From Pectobacterium punjabense (GTDB lineage: Bacteria; Pseudomonadota; Gammaproteobacteria; Enterobacterales; Enterobacteriaceae), in the NCBI RefSeq assembly GCF_012427845.1, contig NZ_CP038498.1, positions 806,001 through 870,000 of the forward strand: 64,000 bases of DNA, given 5' to 3'. Shown here one piece after another: positions 45,097-54,930 of the stretch. The notes under the pieces were generated by a model that saw nothing but the letters and a program-made list of their open reading frames with translations, had not been told where the DNA came from and made no database searches. Made by a program: the position numbers and the translations under genes. Within the stretch, counting starts at the first letter, position 1. Each line of letters starts with the position of its first letter.

Positions 45097-48000
45097 ATGA
45101 CTTTTTCCCGCTCAAAATCTGGTTCAGCCTTAACGCGCCCTCCGCGTCAGGCGTGGGTATTGGAACCGCGCATGATGTTTGATGCTGCAGCTGTGGCTAC
45201 CGTTGCCGATGTGGCTGCACACGTTGCTGTTGCAGCAACGGATACCGCGCCCGGTGTTGATGCCACGCCAGTTAAGGCGACGGTCACCGTTACCGACACC
45301 AGCAGCAGCTTCGAACCGATCGATCTGTTCAGCGGCGTTAGCGTGTCAGCGGATAAAGACGGGCAGGAACTGAAAGAGTTGGTGATTACCGTCAATCGTT
45401 CAGGTGCGAATCAGGCAATCGTCATCGACGGTACGGAAATTACGCTGGAGGCCGCTAATGGCGCAAGAACGACGGAAGGTGTTGGAAAATACGGCTATAC
45501 CGTTGCGGTAAGCGGCGCGACGACAACCATTACGGTGAGCATTGATTCATCTGATGCATTTCAGCCCAACGATGTTGCTACGTTGATCGAGGGTATGACT
45601 TACCGACCACTCGATAAAACCGTGGCAGGTGGCGATGTAACGGTAACACTGAAGAGTCTGAGTGATGAGAGCGATACTGCCGAACTGAATATCCACTCGA
45701 CCATCACCATTGACAGCAAAATCAACGTCGCGCCAGTGGTGTCTGTATCGGATGCGCCTGAACTGGCAGAACTTATTATTGTACCCGGTATGGAATCGCC
45801 ACAGGACGTGCGCTATTCCAGTAATGGCGAGCGTGCCTATGCCATCGGAAGCGATGGAACACTGGGTGTCTTCACGGTTGGTGAGCATGGCAAACTGACG
45901 TTGAGCCAAACGCTGAGTGATATCAGCGCGCTTAAAGGTGTGAAAGACATCGCGCTGAGCGCAGATAACCGTTCGCTATACGCTATCACGGGCAATAACA
46001 ATATTGTCGCCCTTAGCCTTGGCGACAACGGACAGGTGATTCAAGTCGAGGGCAGCGATACCCAGACAATCCCTTCGCAAAACGGCAATATTACTGGGCT
46101 GGCCATCTCCAGTGATGGTACACAGGTTTATGTCGCCACACAGTGGAACGGTTTGGTCGTCTTTACTCGCGATGCGACGACAGGGGGCCTGACATTCCTC
46201 CAGCGCGTAAGTGACAGCGGGATCGATCGCAGCGGTATTGTGGCGAGCAGCGGTAACTATGTTTTCACGATTGGGATGGGAGCAAAGCACACGCTGTCGG
46301 TTTTCCAGCGGAGTGAAACCGGGACATTAGTTTCTGTCACAACGCTGGAGACGTCTGGGGAAGGTTATGGCGCGGTGGATTATCAACTGGCGATCTCGAA
46401 GGATCAGCAGTTTATCTATGTCGCCGATCCTGATAACGGCGAAATCAGCGTTTATCAATTGCGTGATGGCACCGAAGGAAAGACGCTGACCCGTGTGGAT
46501 ACGAAAGCGTTGGAAAACATCAACGCGCTGTATCTTAACGCTGATGGTAGCCAGCTCTATGCCTTAAGCAGCGAAGGTACGTTGCAAATTTATAGCGTCA
46601 ATACTTCTACGGGGACGCTAAATGAAAGCGGCCAGATGACGAATATTGGCGATACGCATGGCATGGTGCTGTCGCCAGATGGGCAATCACTTCTGGTGGC
46701 TGGCGAAGCAATCCAACGCTTTAGCGCATTACGCACTTACCTCTATGGCCGTGAATTACCGTTTGCCGATCATGTCACGCTGTCCGATAGCAATCTGGAT
46801 GTGTTAAACGGCGGTGCGGGTAACTATAACGGTGCCACGCTGACTATTGGTCGTGAAACCCCCTCGGCAGACGATCAATTCGGCCTAAGCGCAGGTAATG
46901 ACCTGACGCTGCAAGGCGGAAAAATTCTGCAAGCTGGCGTAGAAATTGGCACTTTTGCACAGAATCAAGGCACGCTCAGCGTGACGTTTACTGCTGATGT
47001 GACAAAAGAAACCGCTAATGCGGTCCTGAAACAGATTACGTATCGCAATATCGGCAGCCAGAGCACCACCGAGACGGTGGCGCTGACGGTGACGGCGAAC
47101 GATGGTGAGCTCAACAGTACGGTGACGAGCATTGCGTTGCTGCTGACTGCCAACAGTGCGCCAGCGCTGGTTAGCCAGGGCGGAAGCAACCTGACGTTGG
47201 ATACGCGCGGTGCATCCGTCACGCTGTTCAAAGACACGGCGGTTAACACCGGAGAAGCTGGGCAGGCGCTGACAAAATTGTCGATCGGTATTGGTGGCCT
47301 AAATAACCCGCATCAGGAATACCTGACGGTGGATGGTACGGCCATCGATCTCAGTGAGGACAGTGCGGGCACCACGGTGAGTGGTTACCAATATAGCTAC
47401 ACCTATAACGCCGTGAATGGTGAGTCTTCTCTGGTGCTAAGCAGTGCTCAGGGTATCAGCAGTATGGCGATGATGAAGCTGGTCGACGGCATGAGCTATT
47501 CTGCTGGTAAAGAAAGTACCAGCGCCAGCGGTTTACGTACCATTACGCTAACAGAATTGCAGGATAACGGCGGTATCGCCAATGGTGGAAATGATACTGC
47601 GACGCTGACTGTCTCCAGCAGTATCAATCTGGCCTTAAATGAGCAACCCGCGATCGAGGTAACCTATTCCCCTGATGCTGCGCTGTTTTACAACGACGGC
47701 AAGCTCAGCGATTACAATGAACGCGTCTCGGCAATGAGTGTTTCTCAGGATGGTAAAACCCTGCTGGTCACCGGCAGTGAAGGGAACAATAACGGTGGAA
47801 AGACTTACCTGCGCGTTTACGCGCGTGATGCGGAAAACGGTAAGCTGACGCTACTGCAAAGTTTCACGCAGGGCGAGCAGGATGATCCGTCTACTCCCGC
47901 GTTTGAAGTTAACGGTTTGAACACGATCACCACGCTGGCACAGTCGAAAGACGGCACCAGCGTGTATGTGGCAGGCTATGCGGCGGGGGGAAGCACCAGT

Positions 48001-51000
48001 GTCTACTCGCTGGTGCAGTTTAGCCGCGATGCCACAACGGGACAGTTGAGCTATGTCGGCATTGTTGCCACACAGGGTGTGGATGGCGTTAGCGGCCTGG
48101 ATGCGGCCGTTTCCGAGATCGTCATATCCGACGACGGCACCTCACTGTATACCATTAATGGTGTGACGCCGATGGATGGCTCTACGGGTAAAAACGCCGT
48201 GGCTTTCTTCTCGCGTGATACCACCTCTGGTGCGCTGACGTTTGTTGGTTCACTGATCGGCAGTGATACCCTCCCGCTGAAAAGCCCGAGTGGTATTGTG
48301 CTGTCCAGCGATGGTAAATCAGCCTATATCTCTAATCAGGGGAACAACAGCATTACCGTACTTTCGCGTGATGCGGAGACGGGTAACCTGAGTTATGTCG
48401 CGACGGTTAATAAAAGCACGATCGCGGCTGACGTAAATAGTGCGGAAATTCCGAAGGACGATCGTTACCTGACAGCGTTGCAAGACATCGCTATTTCACC
48501 CGATAACCGTTTTGTTTATGTGTCATCAAACTCACAGGGTACCGTTTCGATTTTCAGCCGTGATAGCGATACAGGCGCGCTGACCTACGCTGGCATAATG
48601 GACTTGTACAACAGTGAAAGCCACGTTCCTACTGAGTTACGCGCGACATCACTGCGTGAAATCGTTATCTCTCAGGACGGCTCAGCGCTGTATGTTGCGG
48701 CGTTCGGCGGTAGTTCACTGCTGGTATTCGCCCGCGACGCTAATTCTGGGGCACTAACGTTCCGTAACGGTGTTGACCTCTCAGTTAACACCGTCAACCA
48801 TCTTGCTGTCAGTGCCGATGGTAAGAATATCTATGCGGGTGTCAGCACGTTCTTTGCCGGGTTAAACGTGTTCACCGCAACGGCAAATGCCCCTTATAGC
48901 CAGACGACGGATATCGCGTTTGCCAGAGGTGTCATGCTGTCAGACCAAGAGCTGGATGCTGCTGATGACTATAAGGGTGCATCAATCACGATTAGCCGCA
49001 ACGGTGCCGCGTCGGCAAATGACCACTTCGCTTTCCAGGATGGCGGCGGTCTGACGCTGTCCGGCAGTGATATTCAGTATCAAGGCGAGACAATGGGTAC
49101 GCTTAATGTGAATGAAGGCGCGGTGTCGATCGTGTTCACCGAAAGCGTCACAAAAGCGGTTGCCAATCAGGTTCTGCATCAGATCACTTACCGCAATGAT
49201 GGTGATGCGGCAGGCGCATCGATTCCACTGAAGATCACCTTGAGCGATGGGTCTAAAGATACCAGCCTGTTGTTGGCGCTGGTAGAGAACAAAGCGCCAG
49301 TTGTGGATAACACGGGGTACGTACCGCCGTCAGCCGTCGCTGGGCAATCGTACACCGCAGTGCTGCCAGAAAATCTCTTTCGCGATCCTGAAAATGACAC
49401 GCTGACGTGGAAAGTCACTGGTCTTCCTGATGGATTCGATTTCGACCCTGCAACACGTACCATTTCTGGTACGTCTGCGCTTAATGGAGCGGGTACGTTT
49501 GACGTTACCGTCACGGTAAGCGATGCGTCAGGCGAGGGCGTAGACCACGAATTGACGCTGACCATTGCCCCTAATCCTGCACAGGTGCCGACGATTGGCG
49601 GTGAATCCAGCACCCTTCAGGATGATTACAATCTTGAGGGCAATGACTCTAATAATTATGTGGATGTACTGAACGGGGTAAAAGACACCGCGTTGTCTGC
49701 TGACGGAAAAACGCTCTACGTTGTCAGTTCGCCGGATAGTGGTTCAGCGGTACTGAGCGTGTTTGTCCGTAACGAAGAAGGCAAATTTACCCTGTCGAAG
49801 ACCTTCTATAACTATCGCTCCGTGTATAACGATGAAACGAAAGAGCTTGATAAGATTGTGGACAATGCCGCGTTGGCGGGGGCATCAGACGTTACCCTGT
49901 CTGCCGATGGGCAGTACCTGTATGTGGTAGGCAGTGAAGGCAATGCGGTGACCCTTTTCCGCGTTGGCAGCGATGGGGAACTGACGCAAGCCGGTGTCCT
50001 CGATCAGGCTGATCTGGGAGGGCGTTCGCTGGATGTGCGTTCTCACATTGTTTCTCAAGGCGATTATCTCTATCTCACCGCTGCCCAGTCTGGCAGTGAT
50101 AATGACAGCCGCAGCGTGCTGGTGTTTAAGCGCGGGACGGACGGTACCCTGACGTCGGTTTCTCAGACTGATAATTTGATCGGGGCGAGCCGTCTCGTGC
50201 TTGATCCTGAAAGGCGTTACCTGTTCGTGTCGGGTTCAGGTGATACCGTTGGCGTCACTGGTTTCAGTATTGATGCCGAGGGCAAGCTCACTCAGGTTTC
50301 CCAGATTCGAGCTGAAGGCGACAACCTGTATTACATCAATTCACTTGCCCTGTCACCTGATGGCAAAACGCTGTATGCGATTAATGCTGATGGCGTTCAG
50401 TACACGCTTAATACGATAACGGTGGGGGCTGATGGGGCGCTCTCGCTTACGGAGACAACGCCAATTACCGATGACGGAGGCGATAGCGGTGAAGCATTGG
50501 CAACCGGTTTGGTGGTTTCTGCCGATGGTACGGCGCTGTTCGTAATTGGCAAGAATATTTCTGTTTTCGCTCGTGCCGAAGATGGCAGCCTCACGCTGAA
50601 GAATACAATTAGCGGCGGCTGGGATAGCTCGATCAATATTTCCTTCTCGGATCTACAAAATGTAGAACTGAGTGCAGACGGTAAGCAACTGTATCTGATT
50701 GGCGGCGATAAGGTTCATGTGCTGAATGTCGGTACCGCCGGTGCGAGTTACACCGAAGGTGATGGCGCAACGGTGTTACTGCCGTCAGGCCGTCTGTCCG
50801 ATCCGCAGCTCGATGCGTTAAATGAAGGAAAGGGTGATTATAGCGGTGCGAGCATCACGGTAGGTCGGCAAACGGGCGGGCTACTGGAAGACGTCTTCGG
50901 CTTTAAGGCTGATAACGACTTAACGCTGGACGGTAATAATATCGTCAAAGATGGCACCACGATCGCCACTTTTACGCAGGTTGACGGTGCGTTGACAGTG

Positions 51001-54000
51001 ACCTTTACCGCAGCGGTGACAAAAGCGGATGCGCAGAACGTGCTGCGTCAGATCACCTATCTCAACAGTAGCAAAGATCCTGAACATGCGGGCGCATCAC
51101 CTGTCTTCACCTTCAGCATTAATGATGGCGACAATAACGTTGCGACATTGGACGTGACGGTTAATCTGATTGGCGTAAACGATCCGGCTGTACTGACGAC
51201 GACGGTGTTGAATCCATCGGTTCCGGGCAACGGCGAGTTTGTGAAGCTGTTTAAAGATACCCAGATTGATACGGTCGAAAGCGGGCAAACCATCTGGCAA
51301 GTGATACTAACCTTTGATGCATCAGGTCCGAATGAAGCCATAAGCGTAGGCGGTGAAACGATCGTTCTTGAAGACACTAACGGTGTCAGGAGAACTACGT
51401 CGGGTATGGAGTATCTGGTTGACGTTGTGGATGGCAAAGCTACCGTTACCCTCTATGTTGAGCAAGACGGTATTGGCCCCGAAGCGATGATTGACAGCAT
51501 CGGCTACAACTATCTGGGTAGCAACGGCAGCGGAGAACGACACGTTACGTTGAGCATTAAAGAGAATGATTATAGCGGAAGCTCCCCCGTCACCACGCTG
51601 GAACAAAGCATTACGCTGACGCTGGTGCCCGCGACAGAAGACAATACCGCGCCGGTTATCACCGTTCCGGTTGCGGCGCCGACATATACCGAACGTGCCG
51701 ATCCTATTGCGTTGGCAGCTGACGCAACGGTGTCCGATACGCAGATGGACAAACTCAACGGCGGCAAAGGTAACTATGACGGTGCGACGCTGAAAATTAC
51801 GCTGGGCGACGGTAAAACAGCACTCGATAAACTCGGTTTCAATGCGGGTAATGGCCTGACGTTATCGGGCGATATGCTGCAAAAAGACGGCGTAACCATT
51901 GGTCAGGTCAGCAATAAAGACGGTGTGCTGACGATTCGCTTTAACGCGAATGCTGGCACCATTCCCACCACGGAAGATGTGCAGAACACGCTACGTCAAG
52001 TTACTTACGCCAGCGACAGCCATACGCCTGCCGCACAGGTGGCGGTGACGGTAACGTTGTCCGATCGTTATCTGGTGTCTCAGGATACGGCTTTAACCAT
52101 AGATATCACACAGATTAATGATGTTCCAGCCGTCAATACCGATCCTGTTCTGTCATTTGGTGATTTAGATCGACTCCAAACTCTGGAATTGTCGGCATTT
52201 GGGCTGACAGGTTCAACGAACAGCGCGGTGTCTGCGGACGGTAGCCGTGTATATATTGCCGACCAGCAAGGTCACATTGCGTTATTTACTCGTAATGCTG
52301 ATGGCACCTTGACGCACATGCGTACGAGCGCGATTGCTAGCGGCGTCATTCAACTCCAAATGACGTCTGATGGTGCGAATTTATACGCTCTGCAACGAAA
52401 TAATAACGAAGGCATTATTGTTACTTTCACTCTCGATAGTGAAGGTAATCTGACAGAGCAAAGCTCTCTGAAACAGCTCTGGGATACGGCGCAGATTACG
52501 CTGTCGGGTGATGGGAAAAACCTTTATCTGATGAATCGGGAGACGGTGATCGTTTATGGTCGAGATACGACGACCGGTACGCTTACCCGTCTTCAAGCGC
52601 TTGATAATGATATGTCAACACCGCCTTATCTCTGGGCTCCGACGAAAGTCATCACGCAGGGAGATAAAGTTTATGTGGTTACCAACCCCAGCAACGGCTC
52701 ATCCCTGATTGTTTACCAACGTAATAGTGAAACGGGCCAGTTGACCCCGCTGACGTATCTCCATTCAGGGGAAACGGATAGCGCCGGTAAGGTCGTGAAT
52801 CTGGACTATGTGCAACATGTATCTGTCAGTGCCGATGGTCAAACGATCTTTATCGCGAATAGCCGAACCAGCTCCTTCACATGGGAAGGGGAAATCGCGG
52901 TAACTGACCACCCAATGAAGATCGATGCTTTCCGCCTCAACGCTGCCGGAACGTTAACGCATTTGGGCACCATCAATGGCACCGCGACGGTGGAAGACAT
53001 TTCACTGTCAGCGGATGATAAAACGCTGTATGTCGCCTTATCCGATGGCTCTCTGGCTTATTATTCGGCGGACACGTTGGAACGTATTGATGCCCAGAAT
53101 AATCTGGCGAATGCCCAGAGAATTGCGGTATCACCACGAGGTGAGCTCATTATTCTTGCCGATGCGCTGGTGGTTATGCGCCAGACTCCGCTAAGTGCTT
53201 TCTATACCAATGGAGGATCTGCGGTAGCGGTAGTGCCAACATTGACACTCAGCGATGCGGAATTAGATGCCGCAAATGGCGGGGCAGGGGATTACCGTGG
53301 CGCATCGGTTGTGTTTCAACGTAGTGAATCGGCTTCATCAAACGATCGTTTCGAGATGATTGCCGGCAACGGTTTTACCGTCTTGGGTAACGTTATCAGT
53401 AAAGATGGGCAACCGGTGGCAACGTTGAGTCAGACTGATGGTCGTGCTTCTGTGACGTTTACCGCCAGCCTTTCCCGTGATGAAGCAACCGCTCTTGTGC
53501 GCCAAATGGGGTGGCGTAGTACGGTAGTGGTTAATGAAAGTTCTGTAGCACTCCGCGTGGTGCTGAATGACGGAGAGCAGGATTCCACGCCTTATGAGGC
53601 AACGGTAACGATTTCCGATAGTGTTGTGAACCAGGCACCTGTGGGGAATAGTGATGCCTTTACCCCGCCTGTCGCACAGGTTGGCACCCGCTGGAGTTAT
53701 ACCTTACCTGATTCGCTGTTTACCGATCCTGAAAATGACGCGCTGACGTTTACCGTTGACGATACGCGATTGCCTAACGGTGTGAGCTTCGATAGCGCAA
53801 CTCGTACTCTCAGCGGCACGCCGTTAACGGCGGGAACATTCAACCTGACGATTACCGCGACGGACAGCGCGGGCAACGCGGCGGCGCTGAATGTGGCGCT
53901 GACGGTTAATGCTGCCGCAACGCCGGTTGACCCTGGCACGCCGACGGAGCCTGCAAATCCCGATAACACCGCGACTGCGGCTCCGGTGATTCTGGTGCAG

Positions 54001-54801
54001 CAGAGCGCAAGCCTACCTGTTGATGCGAGCGAAAGAGAACGCGAACAGCCGCTGAATGCCATTGTCGCCGATCTGTCTCGTTCAGAAACACAGTCGTCAC
54101 CGACTAACCCCCTTATCGAACCGATGCGCCAGCGCGATGCCGATACGGTGCGCCAATCGGATGCGCCTTGGGTGCTCGATCCTGTGATGTCACAGCTGAT
54201 GCCGACGCTGGATCAGGTCAACTTCTCTTCTCGTGCTAGCACCGCTGTGCGTGACAGTTCGCCAGCCTCTCTGGCGGATTCCAACCTGTTCCTGAGCGTG
54301 CGTGGTCAAACAACTTCACTGGAATCGGCGTTCAGCAGCGTGCAGGGCGCGTTACAGCCTGATGCCTCCGGTGCGCTTGCCTTTAGCTTGCCGCAGCGCA
54401 TGTTCAGCGTGCGTGAAGGTAATGCCACGCTGACGCTGCAACTGGCGAACGGGCGTCCGCTACCGGCGTGGGTGCAGTTTGATGCCCGCAGCGGTGTCGT
54501 ACGGATTACCGATGCCAGTGCTGTGCAGGTGAACCAGATCCAACTGGTGCTGAAAGCCCAAGCCGCAGATGGTACTAGCCGGACGGTACCGATCACGCTG
54601 CAAACCGGGCAGGGCGATGGCGCAGCGATGGCGACCGACCGTGGCGCGATGCAACTGCCTTCACACGCTACTCAAAACGACGATGTGGAGCCGTTAGCAC
54701 CAACGGGGAAAACCGCCTTTACCGAACAGCTGCGTCAGCATCAGCCGGAACAGGATGCATTGCTGGCTGCGCTCAGTGAATTGGGCAGCCTGCGTGCATA
54801 G
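45097..54801 (+). CDS. giant modular surface/secreted protein (3,234 aa)
   Basis: Opens with an arginine-rich leader and the motif LEPRMMFDAA (residues 22-31), which marks very large exported repeat proteins and is not a Sec signal. Modules: type a (strand-rich with GTEITLE...) about 65-205, 700-850, 2040-2175; four beta-propellers of YVTN-like repeats (SADG..LYV, FTRDATTG) about 225-550, 860-1270, 1520-1890, 2345-2705; five copies of a roughly 95-residue module (LSD..LD...GG.G.Y.GA, ending T..V...QITYRN) starting near 559, 1280, 1899, 2212, 2717; and two He_PIG/dystroglycan-type Ig domains (about 1402-1493, 2847-2943). Linker and a conserved C-terminal domain follow. No RTX repeats or sortase signal seen. 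Probably an adhesin or matrix protein exported by the next genes. Confidence 0.85.
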   Translation: MTFSRSKSGSALTRPPRQAWVLEPRMMFDAAAVATVADVAAHVAVAATDTAPGVDATPVKATVTVTDTSSSFEPIDLFSGVSVSADKDGQELKELVITVNRSGANQAIVIDGTEITLEAANGARTTEGVGKYGYTVAVSGATTTITVSIDSSDAFQPNDVATLIEGMTYRPLDKTVAGGDVTVTLKSLSDESDTAELNIHSTITIDSKINVAPVVSVSDAPELAELIIVPGMESPQDVRYSSNGERAYAIGSDGTLGVFTVGEHGKLTLSQTLSDISALKGVKDIALSADNRSLYAITGNNNIVALSLGDNGQVIQVEGSDTQTIPSQNGNITGLAISSDGTQVYVATQWNGLVVFTRDATTGGLTFLQRVSDSGIDRSGIVASSGNYVFTIGMGAKHTLSVFQRSETGTLVSVTTLETSGEGYGAVDYQLAISKDQQFIYVADPDNGEISVYQLRDGTEGKTLTRVDTKALENINALYLNADGSQLYALSSEGTLQIYSVNTSTGTLNESGQMTNIGDTHGMVLSPDGQSLLVAGEAIQRFSALRTYLYGRELPFADHVTLSDSNLDVLNGGAGNYNGATLTIGRETPSADDQFGLSAGNDLTLQGGKILQAGVEIGTFAQNQGTLSVTFTADVTKETANAVLKQITYRNIGSQSTTETVALTVTANDGELNSTVTSIALLLTANSAPALVSQGGSNLTLDTRGASVTLFKDTAVNTGEAGQALTKLSIGIGGLNNPHQEYLTVDGTAIDLSEDSAGTTVSGYQYSYTYNAVNGESSLVLSSAQGISSMAMMKLVDGMSYSAGKESTSASGLRTITLTELQDNGGIANGGNDTATLTVSSSINLALNEQPAIEVTYSPDAALFYNDGKLSDYNERVSAMSVSQDGKTLLVTGSEGNNNGGKTYLRVYARDAENGKLTLLQSFTQGEQDDPSTPAFEVNGLNTITTLAQSKDGTSVYVAGYAAGGSTSVYSLVQFSRDATTGQLSYVGIVATQGVDGVSGLDAAVSEIVISDDGTSLYTINGVTPMDGSTGKNAVAFFSRDTTSGALTFVGSLIGSDTLPLKSPSGIVLSSDGKSAYISNQGNNSITVLSRDAETGNLSYVATVNKSTIAADVNSAEIPKDDRYLTALQDIAISPDNRFVYVSSNSQGTVSIFSRDSDTGALTYAGIMDLYNSESHVPTELRATSLREIVISQDGSALYVAAFGGSSLLVFARDANSGALTFRNGVDLSVNTVNHLAVSADGKNIYAGVSTFFAGLNVFTATANAPYSQTTDIAFARGVMLSDQELDAADDYKGASITISRNGAASANDHFAFQDGGGLTLSGSDIQYQGETMGTLNVNEGAVSIVFTESVTKAVANQVLHQITYRNDGDAAGASIPLKITLSDGSKDTSLLLALVENKAPVVDNTGYVPPSAVAGQSYTAVLPENLFRDPENDTLTWKVTGLPDGFDFDPATRTISGTSALNGAGTFDVTVTVSDASGEGVDHELTLTIAPNPAQVPTIGGESSTLQDDYNLEGNDSNNYVDVLNGVKDTALSADGKTLYVVSSPDSGSAVLSVFVRNEEGKFTLSKTFYNYRSVYNDETKELDKIVDNAALAGASDVTLSADGQYLYVVGSEGNAVTLFRVGSDGELTQAGVLDQADLGGRSLDVRSHIVSQGDYLYLTAAQSGSDNDSRSVLVFKRGTDGTLTSVSQTDNLIGASRLVLDPERRYLFVSGSGDTVGVTGFSIDAEGKLTQVSQIRAEGDNLYYINSLALSPDGKTLYAINADGVQYTLNTITVGADGALSLTETTPITDDGGDSGEALATGLVVSADGTALFVIGKNISVFARAEDGSLTLKNTISGGWDSSINISFSDLQNVELSADGKQLYLIGGDKVHVLNVGTAGASYTEGDGATVLLPSGRLSDPQLDALNEGKGDYSGASITVGRQTGGLLEDVFGFKADNDLTLDGNNIVKDGTTIATFTQVDGALTVTFTAAVTKADAQNVLRQITYLNSSKDPEHAGASPVFTFSINDGDNNVATLDVTVNLIGVNDPAVLTTTVLNPSVPGNGEFVKLFKDTQIDTVESGQTIWQVILTFDASGPNEAISVGGETIVLEDTNGVRRTTSGMEYLVDVVDGKATVTLYVEQDGIGPEAMIDSIGYNYLGSNGSGERHVTLSIKENDYSGSSPVTTLEQSITLTLVPATEDNTAPVITVPVAAPTYTERADPIALAADATVSDTQMDKLNGGKGNYDGATLKITLGDGKTALDKLGFNAGNGLTLSGDMLQKDGVTIGQVSNKDGVLTIRFNANAGTIPTTEDVQNTLRQVTYASDSHTPAAQVAVTVTLSDRYLVSQDTALTIDITQINDVPAVNTDPVLSFGDLDRLQTLELSAFGLTGSTNSAVSADGSRVYIADQQGHIALFTRNADGTLTHMRTSAIASGVIQLQMTSDGANLYALQRNNNEGIIVTFTLDSEGNLTEQSSLKQLWDTAQITLSGDGKNLYLMNRETVIVYGRDTTTGTLTRLQALDNDMSTPPYLWAPTKVITQGDKVYVVTNPSNGSSLIVYQRNSETGQLTPLTYLHSGETDSAGKVVNLDYVQHVSVSADGQTIFIANSRTSSFTWEGEIAVTDHPMKIDAFRLNAAGTLTHLGTINGTATVEDISLSADDKTLYVALSDGSLAYYSADTLERIDAQNNLANAQRIAVSPRGELIILADALVVMRQTPLSAFYTNGGSAVAVVPTLTLSDAELDAANGGAGDYRGASVVFQRSESASSNDRFEMIAGNGFTVLGNVISKDGQPVATLSQTDGRASVTFTASLSRDEATALVRQMGWRSTVVVNESSVALRVVLNDGEQDSTPYEATVTISDSVVNQAPVGNSDAFTPPVAQVGTRWSYTLPDSLFTDPENDALTFTVDDTRLPNGVSFDSATRTLSGTPLTAGTFNLTITATDSAGNAAALNVALTVNAAATPVDPGTPTEPANPDNTATAAPVILVQQSASLPVDASEREREQPLNAIVADLSRSETQSSPTNPLIEPMRQRDADTVRQSDAPWVLDPVMSQLMPTLDQVNFSSRASTAVRDSSPASLADSNLFLSVRGQTTSLESAFSSVQGALQPDASGALAFSLPQRMFSVREGNATLTLQLANGRPLPAWVQFDARSGVVRITDASAVQVNQIQLVLKAQAADGTSRTVPITLQTGQGDGAAMATDRGAMQLPSHATQNDDVEPLAPTGKTAFTEQLRQHQPEQDALLAALSELGSLRA

Positions 54802-54858
54802 CACACGCAGACTGAATATTGAGACGAGATTTTATTTACTTAACCACTAACCCAGGCG

Positions 54859-54891
54859 CTTGCAGGCGGTAATCAGTCCACTGCCTGCAAG
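54859..54891 (+). other. hairpin between the giant gene and the export cluster
   Basis: Perfect 9-bp stem CTTGCAGGC/GCCTGCAAG with a 15-base loop and no U-tract. It may set the ratio of the giant protein to its exporter by partial termination or mRNA protection. Confidence 0.5.
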
Positions 54892-54930
54892 ATGAAGGGA
54901 ACAGACAAATAGAAGATGGGGAGAACCCGG

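Noticed and set aside
45097..54801. RTX toxin or sortase-anchored protein
   Set aside because: I find no glycine-aspartate nonapeptide series, no LPxTG-type end and no linked ABC exporter.
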